DNA of 64,000 bases, taken from contig NC_039480.1 in the NCBI RefSeq assembly GCF_003590095.1, forward strand, positions 5,371,328 to 5,435,327. Reading direction: 5' to 3'. Below the pieces are notes generated by a model, which was not told the DNA's origin, did no database searches, and saw only the letters and a list, made by a program, of their open reading frames with translations. This DNA is from Trichoplusia ni (taxonomy: Eukaryota; Arthropoda; Insecta; Lepidoptera; Noctuidae). Positions within the stretch are counted from its first letter, which is position 1; each line of letters starts with the position of its first letter. Both the position numbers and the translations under genes were made by a program. Below are positions 1-15,100 of this stretch, one piece after another.

Positions 1-25
1 TACGAGAGGCCTGTATTATACCTAC

Positions 26-190
26 CTTTCATGGCACTGAGCAACACTCGCTGTAGAACATCGTTGTACTGCCTCTGGGACTCGCCGCTCGCTGGTCTCA
101 CGAACACTCTGTCCAATGAGTTCGCTAGTACTAGAAGGACGCGGGAATCGTTTGTTATTGATGGACGGTCGATTTCTGGTATAAGGGGTA
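26..190 (-). CDS. vret: vret exon: start of Tudor 2
   Basis: Residues 679-733 (VLLVLANSLDRVFVRPASGE and on), the first strands of a second extended Tudor domain. Acceptor 'tttgtttcag', donor 'G|gtaggt', phase 1 in and out. The gene continues past base 1. Confidence 0.82.
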
Positions 191-3100
191 CTGAAACAAA
201 GGTTTATTTTTAGGTTTTGTGAATAAAACAAGTCATTATTAATATATGCAACGGCTTACTCACGCGTATTTATCGGGAGTGCCCGACTAGTTTAGAGTCC
301 GACTCCCGAGCCCAGCCCAGCTTATGATTAAGGTTCAACTCCGGTTGTGTCCGGAACTAAACGGGCAATCCCGATAAATCCGCGTGAGTTATGTATATTA
401 ATATCAGACTAAGTTAACGACGGACTTTCCTCCTCTCTCCTAATATTTTCGTGCCCGACAGGGTCCACAATTGCTACTTAGTTATATTTAAGACCTTTAT
501 AAATTGTGGAGCGAAATAAAGTATTGAGTATTGAGATAATATACATAAGTTTTGGAGCATTGAGGGGCCCTGTAGGGCATAACAAAAATAAGAATTTGGA
601 GGATTGAAATGAAACTATTTTTATGGATTTTTGGACCAGGATACCTGCAAAGGTGTCGAAACGTCTGGAACTAAAATCTTAAATTAAACCGCGATAAAAT
701 CCGTAAAAGTTGTTTCAATTCAATGTCAATGGAGGATCTTTTCGATTTATAGCGGGCCGGGCCGCGGGTCACTGCTAGTTGAACACTCACCGGTTTGATA
801 TTCGACGGTGGGCACCCATCTGAAGACTTCGCCCTCGCCGACCGAAGCCCCCGTGTCGACATCACTCATGGACAGCTTGTAGCCATCAGCTGTTTGAGAT
901 AACAGCTTGCAAGATAGATTGGAGCCGACCTGCGATGGAAATACATATTGTTTTAAATGGAATACAAAAAGGAATAGCTTAATTTCGTTTAATTCTTTAC
1001 TATACACAGATACTCATAATAATAAAATATCTTAATGACGAGCTTAAGCCAGTAGTGAGATTTCTTCCAGCAAACCTTGGCCAGAAAGGAAATATATAAA
1101 TGGTATTTGAGGTACAAAATTGAAACGTATTCTCAAAACGACCGGTGATTTTTTATTTATGCTTGTTAGGTACTGTTAAAAACTAAGCGTTTTTTTTTAA
1201 CTAATCCCGCAGTAAATTTACTCCTTCTGTCGGGTTCTCAGAAACATTCAAGTCACATGCAAAAAGACACCCAGACTCAGAACAAGCATTCGTGGATCAC
1301 AGAACCGCTTCCTACAGACTCAGAACGCGGGGCTCGAACCCGCGTCGCGTTACGTACAGTGGGTTTGGCGCGGACCTCAATCACACGGCTATCCGAGCAG
1401 TCGTATTATCTATCAAATATGTTTGTCATTACAGTGCCCTAAAAATTTTAATTTTACCAAGATCAGATAAGAATTACATAAAATAAACCATCATACCTCA
1501 ACATTCTTAGCAGACAGCACGCAACAGAACTCGGGTATAGCCTCGTACTTGCTCGGCAACTTCCGGCACTTGTCGGCCGCGGTGACGGAGACAACACGAC
1601 CGCTGTCGAGCAGCGCCAGCGACGTGGGAGCGAGACAGCGAGCGCGGTACCAGCCGCCGTCTTCCGGGTTGAAGTACGAGCAAGTATCGCCGGGGACCAA
1701 TCTGATAATATGGGAAATCAAATTATTATTTTTGTTCTTGTGCTTGTTTCGCTGTTACGCGAAAAATACTTAACCGGTCATCATAAAACATTTGTTCTTG
1801 GGGGGCTCAGAAGCAAAAAAGGGTTTGTTTTAATCAACAACATAAACAAACAATCGTGTTCAAGCACTGTCATTGGGCAAAGCTGGCAAAGGGATCTTCC
1901 TTTGCCCACCTTGCCTTTGATTTAAGACAAACTGGGACCGTTTTGGAAGAGTGAATCTGCCCTCCAAGTGACTGCCTAGTCACTCTGTAAAATTAGTTAT
2001 CCACTCGGTCTCCACTTAACTCTGGTGCACTGATACAATCTAACTGACTTCGTTAAAGGACCTAACAGCAACAGCTAATAACGGTACTAGCTGTTGCTCG
2101 CGGCTTCACCCATATTGTTCAGATTCACGCCAGATTTCTTCTTTATACCGTATAAAGAAGAAATTTGGGATGATAGAAAGCAGTCGCTAATATTAACTCA
2201 CTTGTAGGGAGGCTTGAGGCGAGAGGATAGGTCCGACTTCCACCGACTAAAAACGTCCCGGGTCAATTCAACTGCCTGAGCTGGAGCCACGGGATAGCTC
2301 GCGCATGATCAGCGAGTCAGGGCCGTTAACCACTAGACTATGACGCACATGGGAAGGAACGAGGGTAAACAGTAATCAAAGCCTACCAACCTGTAGGGAG
2401 TTGTAACCTTATCACAATCGACCACGAACGCGCATGCTCAGCGAGTCAGGGCCGCTGACCACGAGATACTGGGGCATTGGACAAAGTAATCAAAGCCTAC
2501 TCACTTGTAAGGAGCGGTATCCTTATCACAGTCGACCACGAAGTCCTCGCACAGACTCTGATAGGGCGTCTCGAACTGCTCCGACATGGAGAGGCAAACG
2601 TAGTCGCCGCGCGGAGAGCGACTGTCAGAGGCCTTCGTCTCTACAGAGAGGATCACAGCGTCGCCTATTGATAGCTTCTCTATTAGATACCTGTGAAAGT
2701 GTAGATGTTATTAGAATGATAATGTGTGTAATGTAGATATTTATCTTTTGGATGTTTTCCAAAATTGTCGCATTTGCAAAGTTTGGTGTTGTGCATGAAC
2801 CAGATAAAAGAATACTTGTAAGAACATAAAAAAAACATGCTTATTGTTATTGAGTATTTGTTGCTATAGCGGAATAAATTACTTGTAAAGATACTTTTTC
2901 TTATATCTTTTGTTACGTTACACAAAGGCCATCAACGGCCTAACTATCACTGTTCATGGGATACAGACTGATGAACAACAGGAGAGCGGAGCCATAGAAA
3001 TTTAGTTCCGTTTTAACCCATGATGGGGACTTAAAAATCAAATAGTTTAGTTGAAAATTTAAACTTACTGTTTTGGAATGGATTTAGTCGTCGGCGTCAC

Positions 3101-6100
3101 ATCACTAACAGTGGCTGGCTTGATGGCAGAAGCGGAAGCGGGGGCGGGAGCGGGAGCGACGGCGGGAGCGGGGACTGGTGTTTGCTTAGGCACAGCAATA
3201 ACTTCTGGTGTTTTAGTTACGGGTGTAGGGCTACGAAAAGAAAGCGTGCTTTGAAATACTATTGCAAATAAAAGAAAAACTATAAAATCCCTACAATTAA
3301 CGGACATGTTACGGAATTGAATCTTTGGGTAGCGGGGGTTTCATAAATGGACAAGTATTCTGGTATACTGGAATTGTATTCGCGTGTCGCGTAGGTGAAG
3401 ACCTAAACAGTACCATAAACATTCAACTCCCATGCACAAAGACACCGAGACTCAGGACAATCATTCGTGTATCACACAAATAAATTTTAATGATTGTCCT
3501 GCGCAAAATCAAAACCGCGACACAATTTCACTATCGGAGTTGGCGTTGAGTCTACCCGTGCACTGTGCCGTTACAAATAAAATATGTGGAAATTATATGC
3601 AATCAAATAACACCAGAACATCATGCTCAAATTAAAATTCAACTTTTAACTATAGTAATTTTCATGAGAATGATTAATACTAATAAATTGTGGGTACCGG
3701 CTGTTATTCATACATCTCTGACAGTCGTTACAGGTAGTCAGAAGCTTGAAAAGTCTAACAACCAGTCCAACCAAGGGGTATCGTGTTGCCCAGGTAACTG
3801 GGTTGAGGAGGTAAGATAGGCAGTCGCTCCTTGTAAAACACTGGTACTTAGCTGACTCCGGTTAGACTGGAAGCCGACCCCAATATAGTGGGAAAAGGCT
3901 AGGCCGATGCCGATTAATACTAAAAGATGTAACGGTTTACTAAACAAGCCGACCGTTACTGAGTTACATTGCGATAGCGAGGGATTATTATCTCTGTCCT
4001 TATCACTCGTACATGCATATAATATGGCGTGAGTTGTACGATGACGGCTGTCGTTATGTGTTTCGTGGTACAAGAAAGCAGTCAGTACGGCAGTTGTCAA
4101 CATTTGGTCCGCCATGTTGTGAACAAGTTCATTCCTTCATTTTTGTCAAAACTCGAACTTAATTTAATAAAATGTTGTGAGCCTCTGAAAACTTGTTTAC
4201 ATTCTTTATTTCGTCTCGTTGGTATAGTATGTTTATCAGTTGTCATCAACACTCATAATACAAGCTTCGTTTAGTTTGAGACTAGATGGCGTTGTGCAAT
4301 ATTATTACATTATGCTGACTTACCTAGCCGGCACTAGATTGTGTTTCTTTTCCACAGCAACTGGTGTCTTCACAGGGGTATTCACTGAGCTAGCGGGGGA
4401 CTTCGACGGTGCCTTATTGAACATGGGGTGCTTGTTCTGCTGCGGTTCCTTCTTAGGCGATACTGTTAACAAAATAAATCGGGTAAAGTGTGGGCCGGAG
4501 TTGGGACACTGAGGATTTCGTATGGATAAGCTAAAGAGGAAGAATGTACGGTGTAAGATTGTTAGAATAGTGTCAACAAAACACAGCATTAAACAGCGTA
4601 GATTGGATGTCATATAAATATATATTATCAAAACTTTATTTGCGACAAATCGAAAATGATCCCACGGGAATATAAAATGGGAATAAAAACTATGTATCTA
4701 CAAAGTTTCGTGTAAATCCGTTCAGTGGTTTTTGCGTGAAAGACGAACAAACATGCATAGTAATACATACATGCAAACTTTTTGCGTTTATAATATAACT
4801 AGGATTGATTTTCATTGCTATTATTTTGTTTCATTATTTAACATAGATTCGATCGATTTAAACAGCCTGTGGGACTGACCTAACTTTAAACATCCTAAAA
4901 GCATTCTCAGGTATATCAGTAAAGAAATTAACTAAATATAAGCGTTGGATATCTTACTCTTGGGTTGAGGGATCTCCTTATCCTGGTTTTTCGGCATAAA
5001 AGGTTGGTGTTTCGGTTTATCTTGGAATCTGTTGAACCGGTCGTTCTTGTTGCCAAACTGTTGAAAGATGGGAGAATTTCGTGAAAAGTTATTAAGAATT
5101 TCGAGTAATCCACAAGATTTTTTGGAGATGAGATCATACATTTAAAACTACTACTAAGTAAAAATTGACTATAGTTTACGCGATAAATATGTATATGTGC
5201 AATTAAACACAAATTGAACATTGAAAAAATACTTAAATATCTAACAGGACTCGAACCCTAAACACTCGAGACTCTGAACAAAAATGAACACAAAAACGCT
5301 AGTTTTGCGCGAGGCTCGAACCTGCGACACGTCGCCATCAGTGGGTTTAGTGTTGCTACCTGAACCACTCGGCTGTAAAAATCAACTAATGCAGTTTAGC
5401 AGTAAGGCGAAGTGCGTGGTGAGCAGCGTATTCCATGCCCAATCCTTAAAAACATATAGATAAAACCCCTCTTTTATCTTTGGTAAGGTAGGTAAGGGGG
5501 AATCCTCATAGACACACTGACTAAACCTGAACCGCCGTGCTATGTCATCCTTGTTTTTGTGTCGGTTTTTTGGAATGTGTTGCGATCCTTCACAAACATT
5601 TGGATAAAAGCCCTGTTCCCAACAGTGGGTCATCTACAGGGTTGTATAATGCCCAGCAGTGGGATTACGTACCTTCTGTTGTTGCTGTACATTGTCGTTT
5701 TCTTGATCACGACGATTTCCATTTTGCATGTGAGGGCGGCGAAGTGGCGCAGGTTGTTCAGGCCTGAAGCAATAAATATGAATAGTACAGTTATAACATT
5801 ATGAGGCCCAGGACAGAGATTCGTGGAAGGATTTGGGGGAGGCCTTTGCCCAGCAGTGGGACACAGTGGGCTAGATAAAAAAATATATTATATTTACCAA
5901 AACACACTTGATAAACAATTAAACATCTTTGGTGTAGTTGTTAGAGGCCCCGACCCATACCCTATCCACCCCCCCGCTCTGGTGTTGATACTACAGTGAC
6001 GTTGTTTAGTACACAACGTCACTGTGTATTTACAAGGGATACCCACAGATGACGCCGAACGCAAATATGAGTTTACTATATGTTAATAATATCATCATAC

Positions 6101-9100
6101 ACCTTAGCTCTTGGAAGAAATGGCATGAACGAGTTCAAGTGGAAGCAGAACTATTGCACATTATTTATGAAATAATATTTTCAAATAATAACTGTCGTGA
6201 GACCGATTCATTATTAAATGATACAACGGTTTACTCACGCGTATGTATCGGGTTGCCCGACTGGTTTCAGACCCAACCCGAGACCTTAATCATGAGCAGA
6301 CGGGGCGGGCGAGCGAGTCGAACTGACGTTAGCGGCCGCGTATCTTGCTGCGTAGCGCCGCGCTGAACCGGCACTCCCGATAAATACGCGTGAGTAAACC
6401 GTAAATTTAATAATGAAATAATAATGTTGCTATTTGTCTTTTGTTATTACAAAATGTAATAATCACCTTGACTCCCCGTCACCGAAATCCCGTACGATCC
6501 TTTGGTTGTTATTTTGCCTTCTGCAAGTAATATTATTTGTTAATATAGCTTTAGTAATAACCCCGCCTAGAGAGTACAAGACTAAAAATATCTTGGTCTA
6601 ATGTTTTTTTTATAAATATTAGGATGTATTTTATTATTAAGTTGATTCAACTAAAAATACTACAAAACTCATAAAATATGAGTATGGAAGTTGGGACTAC
6701 TAACGTATGTCGGTAAAAAATATGTAAAGAAAATATCCAATTTTTTAATAATAAAAAAGACACTTACTTCGGCTCATTGTCAATGAAGCTACGATTGATG
6801 CGCGCACCATCACCATGTTTCCTGTAAATTAAAATATTAATGTGAGTAATCTGATCAACGAGTTCTGTCATTTCTATATTTCCTATCTTGAATTTGAAAC
6901 TTCTATAAACGAATGTGTTATGATGCTATTGTTTAGTCACAGTTTCGATTGGAATCTGTCAAATTACGTACGAAAATGATCTTTCTAAGGAAATGTTCGA
7001 GATATAATTTTCGACAACTTTAGAAGAGGCCTGACTCGGCAATGTTTTGAAGCTGACATGTATATGTATGAGGACTTTCAAACTGTCTGCTGGTATGTAG
7101 AACTCCAACGTGGACGTTATTCAGGCTATTCTCACGTTTTAGGAATGTATCCTAGAGAGGCCTCAGTACCCCAAGAGACCTCCTGATAGGTACTTGGTGC
7201 CCATGGGTGCGTTGAAAAAACAGGATTATGTTTTACAGCGTTATCCGTGGGCTAGTGTTGTGATGTTATAGTCACCTGGCAAGATTATGACAGACCCTCG
7301 AGTGTCTATCTCCCCAGTCCCGCTTCTGACACAGCTCGGAGCAGTAGGGCGTCAGGCCGCAGCCCGCGCAGTACGCGTCCGCGGGGCTCCCGCACGCCAC
7401 GCACTGCCTCAAGGCGTTGCGCTGCAGTCCGGGGAGATTTAGCTGTGCCCAATCGTTGTGTGTTTATCGTGTGAATTTGTTGTTTTTGACCGCTGGCTTT
7501 TTTGTAATTTTTTTTTTTGAAACGACTCCCACTTTTAGTAATTTAATCCTGGTGTCGCGGGGGGTTTTACAAACATACAAATCACATGCACAAAGACACC
7601 CAGACTCAGAATAGGCATTCGTGGGTACACAAATGCCTGTCCTACGCGGGGATCGAACCTGCGACACGTCGCGCACAGTGGGTATGGTGTGGTGACCTCA
7701 ACCACTCGAATATCCATGCAGTCCAAGTACATTTGATAAAGTATAGAATTATTTACTAACATAAAGTCGCTGTAATTTGAAAGCATTTGTATAAGAACAC
7801 TCGCGACTCGCAATGCAATGTGAAAATAGCGATTCGATTAATGGTACAATATCAATTATTTCTTTGGCTAAATTCGCTTCTTTATACAATAGGTGGTAAC
7901 GTCTATATTTGAAGGATTTATGTTCATACATTAAAAAATACTTAATTGAGAACTTCCTCGTCTTTTGGAAATAGCTTAAAAATCATTGTAGACTAGTAAA
8001 ATCCTTGAAAACATTTGCAGAATACTATTTCATTACATTAAGTTGTAAACTAAGAATAGTAAAAAGCTATAAAGATATATCTATACTAATATATGAGTTT
8101 GTTTGTTTGAACTCGCTAATCTCAGGAACTACTTGTTCAAATTGAAAAAATATTTTTGAGTTGTATAAACCATTCACCGAGGAAGGCTTTAGGCTATATA
8201 CCATCACGCTGCGACTAATAGGAGCGAAGATAAAATCAATTGAAGCAAGAACTTTTTATATTATTTAAAAAAAAGGTAGAATATGTATATTTGTGAAATC
8301 GCAGGCGCTGTAGGTTTTCATACAAAGCGGTTTTCAGCAAGCGGTCAAAATGTTGTGTGGTTAGTTTGAATCGAGTAAAGCCTTATATTAGGATTAGATA
8401 AAAAACATAATCGCATGTATAGTAAGGCCAAAAAGACGAGATAAAAAACGTAAACAAGCGGTCTGTTACTGAGTTATATTGCGATAGCGAGGTATTATCC
8501 TTGTCCTTATCACTCGTACGCGCATGTATGGCGTGAGTTGGTCGATGCCAGCTGTCGTTATGTGTTTCGTGGTACAAGAAAGCAGTCAGCAGTACGGCTG
8601 TTGTCAACATTTGGTCCGCCATGTTGTGAACAAGTTCATTCCTTCATTTTTGTCAAAATTCGAACTTTATAATAGTTTATTCGAATAAAAATGTTATGAA
8701 TCCCTGAAAATTTGTTTACATTATTTATCTCGTCTCGGTGGCCTTACTATAGTGGTTGGGGAATCGAACCCAAAAAAAAGGTTTTATCCAAGAATTTTCA
8801 CTAGATATCTCTTGGACAATAATAGAGTTATAACTCTATTACTAGTAAAACAAAGCAGTACAGTAAAACGGGGTGAATAGAGTTTCAAGGGGTAAATAGA
8901 AGTTATTATTTTTTTGGGGGTTTCATGAATATTTTCTTACACAAAAATTCTTAAACACAATTAATTTATGAAATTCTTGAGAATTTTCGTGTAATCTTTA
9001 TATTTTGTCTTAAACGTCCAAATTTTAGTAAAAACTGGTTCTATCCACCCCAAAAAAGCCTCTATTCATCCCGTTTCACCGTAACAGAACCAAATTATCT

Positions 9101-12100
9101 CTATCATACGAAGCGCTGCAAATGCGAATAATATTAGAAATTGAATACAAATTCAATGATACAATGGATTGTTTTTCATCACAGTCATCTCAATATGTAC
9201 GTTTTGATTTCAATCAGAAAGATTTCGTCCTCATTTTGGGAAAAAGGATGGGATTTACAAAAAAGCATGGGATAAGAATTGGGAAGACATTGAACATAGG
9301 TAATGCGGGTAACGCTTCGGTTTTTCATTTGTTTATAAAAGCCGGCTTTCTCTACAAGTTGTCACCCCCTTTCAGCAGACGTGAGCGCCATCTGGTGGGC
9401 TAATGTTATAAATAACAACGTTTGTTAAATAATACACTAAATTCAAGCCTATCCAAAGCTGGCCATGTTACATAGATGGTCAAATATTTTACTAAGTTTA
9501 CAGTTCATTATGGACCCTGTCAGGCACTGCAAAACTAGGAAAACCTTCTCCTGCTTTTAACTTGATACTTGCAGGATTTGGTTATTCTAGACATAAGGCT
9601 GGTTATTTAATTACTGTCAAATATCGAGGACAGTTGGAAGCAACACCTTTTATAATTTAAGATCCAGGACAGTTGGGAACATCAGCTTTCGGAAAATGAA
9701 TGACAACGTTGTTAGTAAAAGGCTAAGCAGAATACACCACCATACCACCCAAGATCACAAATAAAAACTCTTTATAAAATTAATCAATACTTTAATTATA
9801 AAAAAGCACAAACAATGAATCAACACGTCACATATACTAAACAGAAATTAAAAGTTAAAAACAAATTAAAATACAAACATCAGTCGAGGGTTTAACCCGC
9901 TGTGTACCGGGTATTAGAGACCAGAGAACCAAAATATTAACCGGTTGATTGCAAAGACGGATAGACAAAAAAAGACATATTTTATTTGATTTCGTCATGA
10001 ACCCGACAGCGTAATATTATTAAATGATGCAACGGATTACTCACGCATATGTATCGGGATTGCCCGACTACTTTCGGACTCAAACGGTATCTTTAACTAA
10101 TCGCGCTGTTCTATAAATACGCGTATTATAGTTACTGTTTAAAAATTGCGTATACATCTAGATTAAGTGAGATATAAGGGCATGTTGTCTCAAAACGACC
10201 CTTATTAACAAGCAATCATTACTGTTCTAATGCAAGAGTCTATTATAAATAATAAATAAATGCGGACAACATCACATACATTGTTTTGAACCCAAAGTAA
10301 GTTGCTCAAGCACTTGTGTTATGGAATTCAGATACAACGAAGGTACCACAAACACCCATTATGTTATTAAGAAGAAACGTTAGCGGTAGACATTTGGGAT
10401 ATTTGATAAGCGAAATAAAGCTGCCGGGTTCAAACGACTTATCACGTAAACCCGTTAACCCGTAAATCAAAGTGATTAGGTTGTTATTTCTTTGTGTTAA
10501 GAGATTTAAAGGAAATATTTTTTAAACTCAGGTATCAAAATCTCCGCCATACAGCGGGTTAAATGAAACTCGTAATGAGACCACTAAAACTATGCTAAAA
10601 TAGAAAAATACTTACCCTAAAACTTATGTAAATTAGTACAAACTAAAATTGTTACTAAAAATTAATAGTTTTCGTCTTTATATGGGTCTACGTAAGGTTT
10701 CTTTTCGAATAAATTTAACTTTACCGTGGAATATCATTTTCATTTTACAATAAATTGTCGTCATACACGTATACTATCGGATCGATCAGATATATTGGGT
10801 TTGTTTAAACCAATCATTACTCAGTCATGCTGGCCTTGCACTGCAATGCTTTGATTTTGCATGAGGTGTAGGTTCGATCACAAAACCAGCAAAACCTGTT
10901 CAAATCTAACTTTTTCAGAGTAAGACACCACTGTCATACGGTGAAGGAAACCCCACCCTAAGGGAAACTGGGTTTCGAGTATTGAAATCTGAAAACGCCA
11001 ACCCGCAGTGAGCTAGCGTGGTGATCAATGCTCAATCCTTCTTAATACGGGAAGAGGCCTGTGTCCAGCAGAGGAACGTAAATAAGCTGGTATATTATAT
11101 TATTTTAGGCTGACTGCTCGCCCCTGTGTGGACGTGACACTATACAGGTCCATCAGCAACTACTAGAAGTAATATTGTCACATAGATGTCAACTAACAAG
11201 TATATATGTATGAAGATACTTTACACTGAGTATTGCTTATTCAGTAAAAGATAAACAGTGGATTGAGCAAATCATTTAGTTACCAAGTAAATATAAACTT
11301 TAATCTTCATTATAATAAGTTTCATTTCGGTTTAAAATCAACGGTAAAGTTAAATTTAATCTTAAAACGTGCTTGTGTTAGTAGACAGAGTAGTTGGGAT
11401 CACAACTTGTGGTATATCAACGCAAGTGTATCTTGAAACGATACGTGTTGCCAGGTAAAAAATTAGAGCCTTCACGAAAGGGGTTACCAGGATAATTATA
11501 CAAATTGACGTGTTTTGGAGATTCGGTAGCATTCATATATCATAGTTATGTATTATTAATATTATGAACAATGGCTACGGCGAAAAAATGGCTTATATTT
11601 CTCTCTTGTCACTGCATAAGGTTAAGAAATTACAGTGGAGTTGTATAAAAATACAAATATGTTTTATAAAATACATTACTATTGAAAATCGTACATAATA
11701 AGCTATTGAAAGAAATACTACAAATACTTACTATTATTATAAAGAAACTGGCAACCCTTTCTTAGCATTGGCAACACAGTTTTAACATCATTTCAGGATG
11801 AATAAAAATTGACATGTACGGCTATGCCATTTAAAACAGCTTAGATTGACTTAGACATATTTTGATCTAAGCTATAAAATTATTAAGTAGAAGATACATT
11901 TTAAAATAACTACAACAATGTTCTTGATAAAAAGCGTTTGGTCAATAATTTTGAAATATCACAATATTACATTGTTCATTTTTGTATTCTTCAGTCATTA
12001 GTAACTATAGTTACTTAATTGATCTTTTTTTTTTCTGAATACTCGTTGAGAAACCGTAAAGTGTAAAATATCACATACGTTCATTAATTAAAATACTATA

Positions 12101-15100
12101 AAGTTATCATATAGGTCGGTTAAATTGTTATCTTGGTCCAAAAATTTCTAACATACACGTACAACACTAATTTAAAATACTTATTGTCATGTCACTATTG
12201 ATATCACAGTAATTCTAAAATTATTTGTCACAATTTTCTTGGTAGGCAATCTTTGCTTGGTCCAAACATTTTTTCATTTGATAATACGAAAATATTGTCA
12301 AATATTATCACAGGAACTTTAACATCTTAATATAATTGAGTACATTAATTCTAATAAGATTTAGATTATTAAGAATAGTTCAAAAAAATCTCTTTCATGC
12401 TAAAATTTAATTATGCATGGGTCTATAAGTAATCGACATAGAAAATCACAACCAAAATTAATATTAAAATAGTTTCAATTTTAACATAATTTTTATGATT
12501 ACAGGAATTTAGAAAAATGCTTTATTTCTTGTTATTGGGCGTTGTTTTGCGACTTTATCTAGCATTGAATGTCGATAGACTAAACTGATTGATTTATTTA
12601 AACATTATCATAAGCTCTAACAAGAAATTTGAAACACAGTACAATTTTCCTATGGTATTAAAGGTGTGTGGCATTTGACTCTATATGGGGCTTTGCATAG
12701 TATTCGAGCATCTGTAGGTTGGTATTAATTTTACTAATTTTATTTTATTATGGGAGCTTACAAACAAATAGTTACACAACTTAGGGCCGATTTTTCAATC
12801 ATCAGTTCTATTCGAGGAATAAATATGGCCGTTTGACATATTTTCCATACAAGAGCTGTCAAAGCATCAAACATATTCGTCAGATAAGTTACCTGGCGAT
12901 TGAAATATTGACCATTAGATTAGTAAAGCCAATAATAAACTTCCACAAGGAGTTAAAATAAGGTTGTATGTAATACCAGGGCTCGTTCTCCCTCGCTTTA
13001 TCAGAGCCTATTGGATATTATTAAATAAGGTAGAATGAGCAGACCAGTCCCCCTAACGGCACCCGTTCACGAGTATAACGCATGCATCAGCGTCGTTCAA
13101 CTCAACCATTTTGTAGGGAATAGAACGGCCCAATGCACAACGCTACCGTCAGATGGACATTTAAGCGAGCATGTCTAACTCAAACTACAAATTATCTGTA
13201 TCATCACCGGCCAAGCCTATTCCCAACTGTGTTGTGGTCGGCTTCCATTCGAACCGGATTCAGCTAAGTACCAGTATTTTACAAGGAGTGACTGCCTATC
13301 TGTATAATACAAATGATATGTATGATAAATGAAATTATTTCTAACTTGTTGTTTCTATTAACGTGTCGGGAATGTGTGTAATATAACTCATTTTCTAAGT
13401 TTCGATATAATATGCTATGTGCTTGTGTAATTTTTAAACTTTTCTTAGCAAATTTGTGTAAAAATATATTACTTTGGTCGTGATTTTGTATATGAATTAA
13501 TTTCAATATCGGTGGGTTGAGGTAACAATAACTTTAGTATATAAAATACAACACTTGTATACAATTTTAACATCGAAAAAAGTCTTAAATACTAAAGGAA
13601 TTTTGCATTTGAAGAAAACTATCTAAATTTATACTAGGTAGTAAACAAAAGGATATTACAATGGAATGTAGTCGTTTAGTCATTCTGTCTGTTGTATCAT
13701 GATAATTTAAATAACAAATAAAGTATCTACTGAACGATTTGGTTTATACGCATAAGAGGTCTCTAGAAGAATATTATTTTGTATCTGGGTCTCATATATA
13801 AGGCAACATAGAATAAGTCTTTATAATCACACGCGGATGAGACTGTCCTGAAGAGGCAGGGATGTTATCGGATATCTGAAATAATAAACTATCCGTTTCC
13901 GAATTCGGAATCAATATAAAAGTTTAAATCATTTCGGATTTAGGTTGAGATTAAAATAGAAAACGTTACGACAGTGTCAGTCGATTCGGTTCCGAAACTA
14001 TCTGAAAAAAGAATTCCGAATTATCCGAATACATAACATCTCTGGTCCGACGATATCAAAGATTTACGTAGCCTCATATACAATTAAACTAATTATAGGG
14101 ATCGCGTACTATAGTTATGTAGACAGTAAAATGTATAAGAACAAATCTAAATCAATCTAAACCCACTTCACAAACATTAAAGTTCCAGAACATTCTAGAA
14201 GTAGAACTTCAATTTCTCGCCACCGATAGAAGGATCAAAATTCTTTCCTTGTAATACAGATACAGACTGCTTATCAATATAAACAGTGAATTTACCATTG
14301 CTCGGGTAGACAGTATCGGTGAATATCTGCCATAATTCTGTATTCAAGCCTGGGTTTTTATCTTCTAGAAGATCAAAGATGATATTTAGGTCATCCTTGT
14401 TCTCCGGGAGGATGCTTAAAGGGATCTTCATGATGATCTTGTGATAGCCTTGCTGTTCAGGTAGTACTAATTCAGTTTCGACGCTCCTTGGTGAGTCTGG
14501 TTCTATTATAACCGGGTCTAGATCTGAATCTACATTATTCGCTGTGTAGAAGAATATCTTTTGATCTCCCATGCATAGTTCAAAGTCTTCCTTCTTGATA
14601 ATGCTTGCTGAATCCGCGTCAATCTCTAAATCGCAGAGATTGTGTGTTGTTTTCTCATGCTGAGCTATGACACTCCATTGCTCTAACTTAAGACCGGGAT
14701 ATTCTTTTTTCAGTTCATTTTTGAGATCATCAAAAGATTTCTCTTTTGGACCTTGCATTGAAACTTTGCTTTTAGACTTTTCCAGATTGTCTATATCACT
14801 CAGCTTCCGTTCTAGTCGTTTGGCGTGCAACTTGCTAAGCTCTTCAAGACTTGCTTTAGGTTTCAGCAGAGATTGTAAGTGACCTAATTTAAATTGGACC
14901 GTACTTGACCCGATGAACTTGTTAAAGTTCTGCCCAGTTATCACTTGAGCTGATAGTTTATCAATCTGCAATACAACGTCCAGTTTCGTCTTAGTTCTAA
15001 CGGTGCTGATCTTCCTCCAATATTTAGTTCTTAAACGAGGATTTTTCTCCTGCAATATAGCGATAACTTCGTCCGTATCTTTATCTGTTTTGACTACCAT

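Larger units (their letters stand above)
9090..14190. other. AT-rich stretch of the vret intron without genes
   Basis: No coding exon or RNA gene seen on either strand. Short frames here (for example 9122-9403) show no family resemblance. Recognisable pieces are a deleted family P copy (10025), a SINE C half (10235) and a family D fragment (13195-13305). I saw no clear AATAAA for the DUF4780-like exon. Confidence 0.6.

Noticed and set aside
3065..3307. A stand-alone 80-residue protein beginning MSVNCRDFIVF with a signal-like start
   Set aside because: The part after 3230 is intron by splice signal and phase; the Pro/Ala-rich part is a vret exon.
9122..9403. 93-codon frame in the large intron
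   Set aside because: No family resemblance, poor composition for coding, no splice context.
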